The translations under genes were made by a program, and so were the position numbers. A model generated the notes under the pieces. The model was not told the DNA's origin. It saw only the letters and a list, made by a program, of their open reading frames with translations, and made no database searches. From Knufia peltigerae (lineage: Eukaryota > Ascomycota > Eurotiomycetes > Chaetothyriales > Trichomeriaceae), in the NCBI GenBank assembly GCA_030247855.1, contig JAPDRN010000016.1, forward strand, positions 344,942 through 408,941: a stretch of 64,000 bases of DNA. The letters run 5' to 3'. How positions within the stretch are numbered: position 1 is the stretch's first letter; each line of letters begins with the position of its first letter. This document shows positions 23,236 through 33,953 of the stretch, piece after piece.

Positions 23236-24827
23236 CTATAACTTGCTGGACAACGGCGAATGACTTTCTGGAGAGACACCTCCTCCGAAATGGCCCAGAA
23301 ATTCGGTGGCGCTCATCCTGGCCAGGCGTCCTTGACTGCAGGCAAACTCTTCGACGGGAAACCAGCCACGTACTTCGGAGTCTCGTCCAAGAATCAAAAA
23401 GGCCAACGCTTTCCCACTGAGCCAACTGTGAACCATGCCGTAGCCGTTGAACCCAGCAGCGACCCACTCGCCACCTTGATCCGCGCGACATTCGTCTCTC
23501 ATAGAGACGTGCCTCGATGCACGGCCCACAATGGGTAACCCGTCCATTGTGAAACCCATGATCCCGGTCCACTTCTTGGAGATGCGAGCACCCTCGCCCC
23601 CGAGGAAGGCTTTTCCCGCGGCGGTCTCCAAGTGGCTCAGGCATTGTGGTGAGAGTCGGCTGTCGTCTACATTGCCGATTTCCTGGTCGTTCTCGAGGCC
23701 GGATCGAAAGGCGCCTCCGCCAAAGTAAAGGCTCCCATCCGCGGCTGGAGACTGACAAATGTAGTCGAATCCTCGGTCCCAGATTGCGCTCCACGAATGC
23801 TTGGCACCGTACCGGGGGAAGTCATCCGGGACGGACTGTACCGTCATCTGACCACGAAGAGGGCACACTTTGCCTCTTAAGCCCGGGATGAGGTGGGCGA
23901 CAAAACCGTTGGTGCAATGGACGACGTGTTTGGTCTGGATGGATCCTCTGCCTGTCCGAACGCAATATGGGTACGGAGAAGATGCTTGGTGTTCACTGAT
24001 GGAAAGGGCGGGTGTGTGTGTCTCCAGGCTGATGGCCCCCTTTTGAAGAAGCTTTGATGTGACGGCCCCGAGGAATCGGTACGGCCAGGCTGCTCCTGCG
24101 CGTCCTGAGATGCAACCGACGCAGTTCTCTGCCAGTCCTAGTTTCTGGAAGAATAGTAGATCAGTACGAGATGTGTTCACCTCACCGTCACCGACTAACG
24201 GCCAACAACGACCAACGTGTAGAGAGGCATGCTTACCTTCAAATCCGAAGGATCTTCGTGCACGTTCCACTTTCCTTGTTCCTCCGGCATGTCGTCAAGG
24301 AACTCTTTCAGCTTCTTCTTGTCCTGAGTCCATACGTCTCGGTCGTAGCAGGCTATGAGTGTTTCCAATTGTCTCACCAAGCCTGCCTTACCAGACTCTC
24401 CCAATGAAGCGGCCTCGCTTAGGAGAGCCGGCAGATGGGCCAGTCGAAAACGAGTGATTTTGATGGCGCTCTCCCGACCTAACGTCTGTTTGATGTCGCC
24501 GTAGTCCTTCCAGGGAACAGCCTTGATATGGCCTCCATTCCGGCCCGTGGCACCAGATGTCAGATCCCTAGCCTCTAGCATCACGATCTTCAGCTCGGGC
24601 GCGATACGCGACAGGTGCAGAGCCGTGCTTATGCCGGTGATACCGGAGCCAAGAATCACGACATCTGCAGTCTGTGAAAGAGAAGGCGACTGGTGATGAG
24701 CATGTTGAACCACTGGCTCCAGCCAGAATGGAGTGGTTGCATTCTCGACCGGCAGACCAGGATCTCGCTGGATTTTCTGGACAAGTCGCTGGATATGGGG
24801 TGGTTGTGCATGTGATGAAGAAGGCAT
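23236..24827 (-). CDS. FAD-dependent oxidoreductase (DAO family)
   Basis: A 499-residue flavoenzyme with a DAO-type fold. It is related to amino-acid or amine oxidases and to putative gamma-glutamylputrescine-type oxidoreductases of fungi. The exons are 24827-24237 and 24144-23236, joined in phase across a 92 bp intron. The Rossmann motif VVILGSGITGIST (residues 57-69), the ribose-binding acidic Glu86 (MLEARDLTSGATGRNGGH) and the C-terminal FAD-contact segment (WVAAGFNGYGM) are intact. No signal peptide or peroxisomal SKL is seen; the protein ends LSSKL. The substrate is not predictable, but a primary or secondary amine is most likely. Confidence 0.88.
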
Positions 24828-26560
24828 TGTCAGAATCCTCGTACACAGTGTGCTTACTCGTAAAGAGAGTCTGTTATGTGTATAGATCTACAACTGGCTG
24901 AACTTGAGCGCCTTTGCTGGACGAGGGAAACCGGATGGGAATGGATGGTCAATCTGTTGAAATACACCCGGCCCGGCGCCCTGGTGCAAGTCGCCAGTCG
25001 GAGATACGCGAAGGCGGTTTTATGGTTCAACCGGTGTCCTCGGTGGCCGGTGGGATTTCTTCACCATTAGGATGATCTCTTCCGTTTTTCAGGTATTGAG
25101 TGGGCACGTATATTCCTCCGTGCATGACATTCAGTAGATAGTGGCAGCGAGTTTGTCGAAGAGATGGAAACGAAGTTCTGACTTGACTTGTACAAGTACT
25201 GGACGCACAGGTACGAGGTACTGTATGTAAATGATGGCGGGGGAAACAAGCTGGAGAAAGACTCGCTTATCTCCGCCATGGTCAGGCCTGGACTCACGGA
25301 GTAAGAGTGTGTCGAAGGACTTTGTCGTGTCGACCAGCCATCCGAGTATGGTCCAATAAAAAGCGCATCTTATCAGCCGTGTTTCTTCACAGACCGAATT
25401 CGCTGTAGGAGGACGAAGGAGAGAATGTCGCACAATGCCAGAGTCTGCAAACAACCAACGCGTCAATGGCTTCTCTCACCCACCGTACAATTCGGTGGTT
25501 GCTGACTCATCTTCTGGCTACGGCTGGGTATTCAAGCCCCAGGAGCATGTTTTGCTCACGTGATTAGATTTGACGCGCCTGGGGAACGTGTGAGGTATTG
25601 TACGGAGTACATCGCTATTCATCGACACAAACTGCATCTTTTCAAAATTCAATATCATGATCCTTGTCAAACTATGAAAATTCTAACCTTATCCACAGAG
25701 TCAATTTGGCCCGATGATTGATCGTCGTGGGGAGTAAAATCAATGTGCACGCGATGCCACGGCCGAAAAGGAAAACAACAAACAAAAACAAATACAAAAA
25801 GACGCACAGCAACACCGATTGATTGGCTGCGCGGATCATGCCTTTTTTTCCCTTCCCCCGAACTGTTTGTTGACCATTTTCACTACGAGTGCTTCGTACT
25901 ATTGTACAAGACTGTTCTCGATCTCGATCTCGCAAACAGACCGGACCTTGACAGGGAATGATGACGATTTCCATCGCCCCATGATCACCGGTGAATATTG
26001 TACTGTACACACCATGCCAGTGCTGTACTGTAAACAATACAAGCTTCAAGCCTCCAAGGTCAGTGTATTACCAGGTAGCACGCGCCACCATCGACATTAC
26101 GAAGTGCAGGATGAGCACCAGCTCGAATGCCTCGTTTATACATACTCGGACTCGGACTCCATACGAGTACGGCATGAGGTGTTGGTGGCTGAAAAAGCTT
26201 GACTAGTGTACAAACTCACACACATGCACAGCCTTGCTCACTGACACCAGATTGATCATCCGCACTTTTGCGACTGTTCAGTCCGGAATCCCCACTCACC
26301 AGTCACTTGGTCGGTGGCACGGACAGGCGTCTTCATCAGTCACTTCAGCTGTCTTTGTGTGTGTCGTTTGTCAAAATGTGAGTCCAGACAGGGAGGTACA
26401 CGTACACACTTTTTGACACCTACGAGACAGTACGAGTACGTGTCACCCATTATCTTGCTCGGAACGATTACACGGATTCGTAATTGACTTCGTCCTCGTT
26501 GTATATACACAAGCAAAATAAAATCGCATGATATCACCACCCACCACGACATCACCACCG
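24828..26560. other. Intergenic region, no gene recognised
   Basis: About 1.7 kb with only short overlapping frames. It contains a TACGGAGTAC motif (25601-25610), a TCACGTGA palindrome (25556-25563) and several TACTGTAC motifs near 25996-26030. Confidence 0.5.
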
Positions 26561-27340
26561 TCATGGGTTCGCCAACATCGGCAGCTGCCGTAGGAACCTC
26601 CTGTCTTCAATCTCCCGAAGCACCCATCTGACCAAACTGCCCCTGCTGAGGTCAATCCCACCGGCATAATCTTTGTCGAGGAGACCTGCAATCACTTTGG
26701 CATGAGGATCTCCCTGCGTCAGATGAGGCACACGGAACACGGTCCAGTCGATCGGGTTGGGGTTTGAATCGTCCGATCCAGCGTCGATGACGGCCCGTGC
26801 GATGGCCTTCATCTCGGCGTTGCCTTGGGGCGCCAACAAGATCGGCATGCACGTGTACAGCCACCATTTCCAAGGCATGTCTTGCTCCGAAGGGTGAGGG
26901 AGCGCCGACGGGGTGCTGAGTGCGAGGATTCGAGAGATACCCTCCTCCTTCATCGCCGGCATGATGGCTTTTTGAAAAGCATCGCCGATCGGGTGCGACT
27001 TGTCTCTCGTGAAGATTGCTTTGAAAGAGACGTAACTTCCCAAGAACGAAACGACGACAGATACAGGTGGGAAGGATTGACCATCGTCGCTTGCAGACGC
27101 CGACATTGCCTTTTGCATGACCATTCTATCGTCGAGTTGTCCTTCGATGATTCTAATCGAAGTTTTGTTGTTGTTGTTGTTGTTCTTGCTGGCCGCAGTC
27201 GAGGCAGGCAACTTGGATCTCGAACCCGGTCGAATGTACAATGTCAATTTGGGTTTGTGGGTCAATCCATCAACTGCCTCGATGAAAGCCACTCCAGAAG
27301 CACCGGTGGCGCCTAGGACTAGGATATGTTCGTTTTCCAT
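26561..27340 (-). CDS. NAD(P)-binding Rossmann protein (NmrA/atypical SDR-like)
   Basis: A 259-residue single-exon protein. The N-terminus ILVLGATGASGVAFIEA carries the GxxGxxG dinucleotide motif of the NAD(P)-binding/NmrA-like atypical SDR group. Next come IIEGQLDD (strand with acidic residue), VVSFLGSYVS, ILALSTPSALP and DWTVFRVPHLTQG, which follow the order of the fold. A six-Asn run (27166-27184) sits in a surface loop. The open frame reaches 27346, but that codon is GTG, so the ATG at 27340 is the start. No catalytic Tyr-x3-Lys pair is evident, as is usual for this group, so it may be a sensor or reductase. The substrate is unknown. Confidence 0.82.
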   Translation of the reverse strand: MENEHILVLGATGASGVAFIEAVDGLTHKPKLTLYIRPGSRSKLPASTAASKNNNNNNKTSIRIIEGQLDDRMVMQKAMSASASDDGQSFPPVSVVVSFLGSYVSFKAIFTRDKSHPIGDAFQKAIMPAMKEEGISRILALSTPSALPHPSEQDMPWKWWLYTCMPILLAPQGNAEMKAIARAVIDAGSDDSNPNPIDWTVFRVPHLTQGDPHAKVIAGLLDKDYAGGIDLSRGSLVRWVLREIEDRRFLRQLPMLANP

Positions 27341-29072
27341 CTTCACTTGTCGTCAAGAAAAGATGCGTACTTTGGACGAGTGTTTACTTGTCAAGGGAGA
27401 TGTTGTATTCTGGAATTGAAAAAAATCCGAAGACGACCCATAGGACGGTCTTACATACATGTACTATATATGAACTATCGCTTTACCTTCAATACTAGAT
27501 GATTTCGTCGTAGGGAGAGGAGGAGAAGAGGTCATTTACTCAGCCTCGTCACAATTCGTCCGTGTCGGCGTCTTTGGTCCCCGAACTTCGATTTCCTTAC
27601 TCCGTGGCGACCAAAAACCATGTTCCACGCGGAAAGCCAATGAAAATATCGTGCGCGAAGACTCAAAGGTATGGAATTAGTATTCTAGAATGTACACTTG
27701 TCCTCGTACATCTGAAGCCAGTGGATCGGTGAACGGTTGATGGTACAAGTAGGAAAAGTAGTTGGAGTGGGTGGTCGCAGCCTCGCCGAGTTTCGAATAT
27801 TTATTGATTACTACGCCGCCGTCGACCACGCACCCATATCCTCTACTTCACTCCGTACCAAAGTCCACGACTCCTGTTCCTACGCGCCTCGAGGTAACAA
27901 AGTCGACGGATTTCGTCGGGTCTTCGTGTACCCATTTGATTCCTTCGTTGTGACCTATCGTATTACCAACTGTGTATGCCAACGCATCGAGCAACCTCCC
28001 ATCCTTCAAGGTCTAGCACAACCCATTCGCGAATTCACAGACCCGTTGAAAGCCTCGGTCCGGATCGCAAAACGACATTCCATGACATGCGCAATTCCTC
28101 AAGTTGACCGACCTAAAAATCTGCCCATCACTACTCGGGCGTTTTGGGTTGAGTCGACCCAAAAGCACAATCCGTAAGGTAGGGCAAGTAGGTACACTAC
28201 TCCTTTACAAACACCCATGGTCACGACGTAATTTCTGTTCCAGACCGACGACCGACGACCGACAACGGATTGTGTACCCGTATGTGTGCGTATGTGTGGT
28301 ACTTCATACGGAGTGTTACTTTTCACCATTTCAATAGACGCCCCCGTACGAGTATATGTATGTATATGTGGTGTCTTTGTGTGGTGTGAATATCATCCTC
28401 TCTTGACATACATGGCTCTCGCACACTTCCACAACATTCAATGCTCCATCGTGACACTTTGGCATGTTGTGCGACCCGGTTCGTTCAATTTTTAGGTACG
28501 TACGGATACCGAAAGCCGCCGTAGGAGGGGGTGTTGGCGGTGACACCTGTGCGTACCCGAAAGGATCAACTTACACAAACTCACACATACACACACACAC
28601 ACGGAGTAAGAAGTAAGCACAAACGAAGAAAATCTACATACTTGGTACGGAGCGGACATCAATGGGATTTTTCAATGGTATAGTATTCAAAAAAACACCT
28701 AGACATAGATCTAACCTCTATACAAGTAAAAGCACAAAGATATAAAGAAACCCATGTCCAACACATCCTCAAACGTTGGGGGACAAATGAGATTGTAAGA
28801 AATTTTGCCAAATGGCAACGAGATAGAAGAGAGGTCGGTAAGCAAATGCGGACCGAGCATAGATTTTGTCCAAGAAAGCCGAGAATGGCGATTGCCTGAT
28901 GTCTTGATGTTGTTGTCGTTGTTGTTGCCGTTGACGTTGGAGGTATCAGCCCTGCACACAACACACAAACACACCTCAATCCGGAACCATTCACAAATAC
29001 CCAGGGACATTTACCATGTTACCAACCTCCCCTCCATCGAATTGTTTCTAGCCATGTGATTTTTTTTTTCTT
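27341..29072. other. Intergenic region with microsatellites
   Basis: No convincing gene. It contains three exact GACCGAC units in tandem (28243-28263), a (CA) run at 28589-28602 and TACGGAGT-type motifs at 27851, 28307 and 28601. A 146-codon frame at 27737-28177 has no recognisable features. Confidence 0.5.
28243..28263 (+). repeat. Three tandem GACCGAC units
   Basis: Three perfect 7-bp units in a row, directly upstream of a TGTG-rich stretch. It is probably a minisatellite; no function is implied. Confidence 0.7.
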
Positions 29073-29893
29073 TCATGACCAGGTGACTTGGAGGGTAGCG
29101 GATTGACCCATGCCACCACATCCACCGGATGGTGCTCCAGCAAAGGTACCATAGTTGGCACCGGGCTGGGATCCGTTGGCACAGTTCTGGAGGACGTAGC
29201 CGGTCGTGCAGACATCTCCGCTCGGGCAGACAAAGACGCATGTGTCCATGTTCGAGGTGCAAGACGGGCCGACGATGCTGAGGCTGTGTCCGTTCATGTT
29301 GACCTCGCGCGACACATCGACCACACCCCACTCGCCAAAGGTGAACTCCATCCAGGTGTTGCTGGCCTGGCCGTTGATGAGTTGAGTGTCCGGGTAGATG
29401 GCGGAGCAAGCGCCCGAGGCGCCGTCAGCGAAGTTGACCATCATCGAGGAGCCGGCGGCGATCGAAGCGGTGATGGTGGGCTGAACTGCGTTGATCCAAG
29501 AGCCGGCGACACCCCAGCAGACAAGGACGATGTCTTCACCAGCGTTGTTGATGAAGTTGGCCTTCCATGGGTTGCTGTCGCTCTCGCCGCCGGACAACCA
29601 GGCAAGTCCGTTGGCAACGGCCGAGTTCATGCCCAAGTTCGCGACACCGAGGCTGCTGAGTCTGCTGGCGTCGGCATCGCTGAGGGCGGTGGCACGCTTT
29701 CTATTTCAGGGCCGGGTCAGTATACCTTTTTGTGTAACCATGTGACGGAATCCCGGGGGCCATCTTACTGTTCGACGTGGTTATGCTTGCGGGCGTGGCT
29801 GTGGGCGGAAGAGTGCTGGTGCCCAATGCTGGCAGCGTATGCCTGGCCAGCTGCGAGGGTGGCCAGCACCATGGTTTTCATTGAGAAGTGCAT
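29073..29893 (-). CDS. Small secreted cysteine-containing protein, effector/allergen-like
   Basis: A 250-residue predicted secreted protein in two exons (29893-29769 and 29700-29073, 68 bp intron, phase 2). Residues 1-20 (MHFSMKTMVLATLAAGQAYA) form a signal peptide. A His-rich propeptide follows and ends VEQKR, a Kex2-type dibasic site created across the intron. The mature domain (about 200 residues) is rich in Gly, Ser, Asn and Trp. It has conserved-looking runs SNPWKANFINNAGEDIVLVCWG and NTWMEFTFGEWGVVDVSREVNM, then six or more cysteines at the C-terminal end (GPSCTSNMDTCVFVC..DVCTTGY..NC..GGCGG). It resembles a group of fungal secreted beta-sandwich proteins annotated as effector- or Asp f 4-like. 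That assignment is from memory of the pattern and is moderate. Confidence 0.78.
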
Positions 29894-32800
29894 CTTGACT
29901 GTTTGTGGTGTTTTTGCTATGTGCAGAGAGATGAACTCTTGTGGCTTTGAGATAGCTGTCTTTGAGAGAAGTTCGACTTCTGAGAGTGTGCTTGTAAAGG
30001 AGTGCGATTGGGACGATCTCAGATCGAGTCTCTGTAACGACTGAACGAGGCGAGAGAGCGACGAAAACGAGTGCGAGGGACGCGTAAAGGAGTGAACGCG
30101 GGCGTAGGCTGGTACGGCTGAGGAAAGAGAGCGGACGACGTCGTGAAGAGACGTCTGAGAGATATAATCAATCCAGGCGGTGGTGGACGGCGAACTTGGC
30201 AAGGATGGGAAGAGAGGGAGAGACAAGGAACTGGCCCATATTGCAACACAACACGACGAGGTCCAGGAGATACGGGCCCCATGCATCCAGCGCATTTTGG
30301 AGCACCACGAACCAATGGTCAGCCAGCGCCGGGGATGACCCCCGATTGTTAGCCATTGCCGTGGCGCGCGACCGCCCCAGAACATCCCTGTCAGAGTCTG
30401 GGTCTATGGGCCTTTTAGCCTTCGAGTCCGCTGGAGTGAAACGCTCTAGCTCCAGCCAATTTCCAAGCGCCTGACGAATGGTGTCGGTGGCTTCTCTCGC
30501 GTACCTGGCGCCAGTCGGAGCTTAACCATCGTCCACGTCAAACGGCGTCGTAGATCGAAACTGCAGGTTCAAAGCTCATTTCGGTGCCAGGCACATTTTG
30601 ACAGGAGGAAGGGGGCTGGGTCCCGAAAGGGAATGCCTCGACGCTGTCTTGTCAACTCCTGGAATGTGGCAGAGCGCGCGTTGCCAACCTGGCAGCACAA
30701 GGTAAGGAAAAGTCTTTGTTCGGGGAGACTTTTGTGGTGCTCAGGTACTGGCCCAATCCTGACTCAGTGCCCCTGGGCCTGTGCGCAAAGCATCCTGGTG
30801 ACCCAGCCCACGCTTGAACGACACCCGACAAAAATTCCAAGCCCGCCCAGACAAAAAGTCGGGTGGACCAGACACAGCATACGTATACTGGATAGTGATG
30901 AGAATGACGCATCAGTATGCAGTACACAGCCATAACCAAAGAAAGGCTATAAAGGCACCCTTGCCCGCATATCCCACTAAGACTTGCATTTGCCGTCAGT
31001 CTAATCCAATCAAATGAGTTTCGCAGCGCCTTTTTGGCCATCCGGCTTCGTGAAGTCAGGATATGCCTGGTTCACTGCACATACTTCGGCAGACATGTTC
31101 TGAGAAGTGCGCAACGGTTTCGACTTCCGATCTGATGCAGATTTCCGTTGTTGTACGGACAAAATATTCGTAATGGTTGCGGACCACATCTCTAGAGAAG
31201 GTAGTCGGTGACGAAAATGATTCGCACAACAACAAAAGCAAAATGTTGCCAGGATTGATAGTGCAGAAAAAGGCGCAACCACCACTTCGACGGCCAAATC
31301 TTTCGGTCTTGCTCGAAATCAAACACGGCAAGTTGGTTCAAAAGGTCGTTTCCTCTTCTTATGAGCTCCCAGAACTTTGCGCACGTACGCCGATAGGTAT
31401 AGACATTGATTGCAGCTCCGAATACTCCGTACAAGAGGTATGCTCTGTCGCAAATGGCTGCAAAAGGAAAGGTGCTATGTGCGAGCCTTAGGTGGAGTTC
31501 TCTTCCGATATTCTGGTGGCCTACGAGTATCGCCGCTGCATTCCACTTGCATTTTTCGAGGGTCCATGATGCAGTCCCGCGGGCACCCACATACATGTGA
31601 ACGATGGAGATATGGTAGAGAATTTTCAACCATTATCTTCTCCATTAGTAGGAACCGAATGGGACGGGTGGATTTTCCCTTGCAACGTGAGAATTGGGAA
31701 GCATTCTCTTCTTCCGAACGGGTTCGCTTCGGTGCCAAGGCTCGGCCCAGCATGTGTCTGCCAGGTACAATCCGTCGCCTATTGGGTACCGAGTTATGTG
31801 GTGGAGGTGGTGGATATGCGTATTCCTTATCATGGCGCCGGCAAGATGATAACGAAGAAAAACCTCTGCAGACTGCCACCCGAGGATTTTGCATTGCTTC
31901 AATGTGGTGGCTGACCATTGACCAGTAACAATCTTTGCGCAAAGAGACTTCGATGGCTTTTCTCCATCCAGGCACTTCCCGTACTTCGCTCGGTTGGAGA
32001 ACTCCGGCAACGGTGTGTCGCTCTTCCTCTCTCGACACTACCCTGTAGGGTCAGTCAATACGCAAACCCATCGCAGACGGCGACCTCGTGGTTCTCCAGT
32101 CTCCAGACCTCGTGCTAGTCAATCTGCGCTAGCGATACTCGTTCAGAAGACTGCGCTGAGCTGTTGAACCTTCAGGGTCTGTCCGAAGTTCGTCCCTTGC
32201 TGCTCGTCGGAACAACGCTTGGACACCCTTGCATGAACAACGGCGCTTCTCCATTCACACACTGCAACATGTGGTGGGCGACTTGCCTTGACTCGGTCCA
32301 TATCTCGGTTGACATCTCCATTACTCGGGAATGGACGACGAAAAGTTTGCTCAACACCCTCGTCGGCATGCAGCGTCAAGGATGGTGGACTTTTCGGAAT
32401 CCGTCCTGTTCTGCAAGGTACGCTGTCAATTACCTGTAAGTCGAAAATTTCATTCTGGAGCTTGACCTCTCTCCAGACAACATGTGAAAAGTGGCCAACG
32501 GGAGATGAATTCGGGAACAGGGAGTGCGAGAAGATGACCCAGTAAATCAAGTCCTGTACGTGTTATCCAACAGAAGTGGCAGAGTCGTCGGGTTTGCTGT
32601 TGTTGGGAGCCAAACCCGATGTCGACGTTTTTTGGGGGGCAGTATTGAAGGCACCTGGACTTTCACCCTCGTCGTGTATTTGGTCCTACCTGGGAGACAT
32701 GCGTGTCAAAGGACGGAGGAGGAGAGAGCAGCCTCCTCCGAAGCCAGCGACAGTCTTATTTGGCAATAATGATCCGTGTTGAGTCTGCCAAATTGTAGAG

Positions 32801-33953
32801 TTTCCATGTATAAATAAACAGCTGGCAAGTACCTCGTCGTGCGACCTGAATGAAGCAAGACACTGAAGAGTTGGCGCAATTATGTTTCTCCGTTCCGATG
32901 ATTACCTAACCATGGATTTTCCGCCAACGCGTAAACACGTCCATCACTCAAGCCACGATTAGCCCCTGATCCTGATGCCCCTAATGCATGCTTTAATCTC
33001 AGATCTATGGAGTTCACTGTTTGACGCGGTGTGAATCTGGCGAGATTACGATTGCGCGGCGGAAGAACAGGGGTTCCGACCTCATTTTCTTAATCATGCT
33101 ACTTCATCTCGTTTGATCTACAGTCCACCAAGTACTACATCTGCACACGTCCGAATGCAGACGAGTCTTCACGCTTCATGCCAAAAGTCGACAATTTGCA
33201 ATCTGACTTAGGGCAGATAGTCCAAGAACCTCCGTCACCTCGTTCTTTTCGTCGACCAAATCTCCACGCGAATGAAGAGCATCAGCAAAGGGATCGCCCC
33301 TTATTCTGGGGTTATCAGACCAGGGATCTTTTCCCTCTTTAGTATCTGCTTTCGATCCTGTGGACGTTCATTATTGCCGTCCATACCAATAAATGTGCAG
33401 CAGATGAGGACTGAGTACCGTACAATCTCAAATGCGCTGAACATCTTTGCCCTCCTGGTAAGCCGACAAAACCATAGATCGAGAGAATCTCGCCATGGGG
33501 ACAAATGGGTGGTCCGTTGCACCTTCCGTTGAGTCTACCGTACAGACATTTCAAACGGAATGGCGTTCGGGATAGGGAGGTCGTGAGTCCCCTACTCGGA
33601 AGATCCAGCGATGCCCTGTATCCACTCATGCCCCGGTTCCTGGAGAATGCTCCGATGGTTCTCTCGAGTGCATGTGCAACACCGCAACTACAAGTACAAG
33701 TATAGAGCGCAAAGCGAGATGCGGGTCCCTCCACATGAAGCCGCAGCAAAATTAGTTGAACATCATTAGCCGTATGGGACATATAGTACGAAGTACTTCG
33801 TACCCTCACATTTCCCCCGAGATCAATATCCCTCACCTCGATCCTTGCAGGATAGAGCCGAAAGAAAGAGCCTCTAACCCCAAGGGAGGAGTATCCCCAC
33901 ACGCACGCAAGCAACGATCCCCGTACTGTACTCGTCAGGTTGAAGATGTCAAG
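29894..33953. other. Four-kilobase gene-poor region
   Basis: The first 500 bases are the promoter and leader of the secreted-protein gene. No domain is recognisable elsewhere. Two neighbouring minus-strand open stretches (32010-31645 and 31629-31192) are separated by a sequence with a TACTAAT branch-like element. They could be exons of an unknown gene or a relic. The region also has a TACTCCGTAC motif (31423-31432) and an 18-bp perfect palindrome (33786-33803). Confidence 0.45.
33786..33803. repeat. Perfect 18-bp palindrome
   Basis: GTACGAAGTACTTCGTAC reads identically on both strands. It lies about 150 bp beyond the stop of the downstream minus-strand gene, so it could be a 3' element or hairpin, or a terminal-repeat fragment. 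Confidence 0.6.

Noticed and set aside
27737..28177. 146-codon frame between 27.7 and 28.2 kb
   Set aside because: No domain, no start context of note, and it contains intergenic-type motifs.
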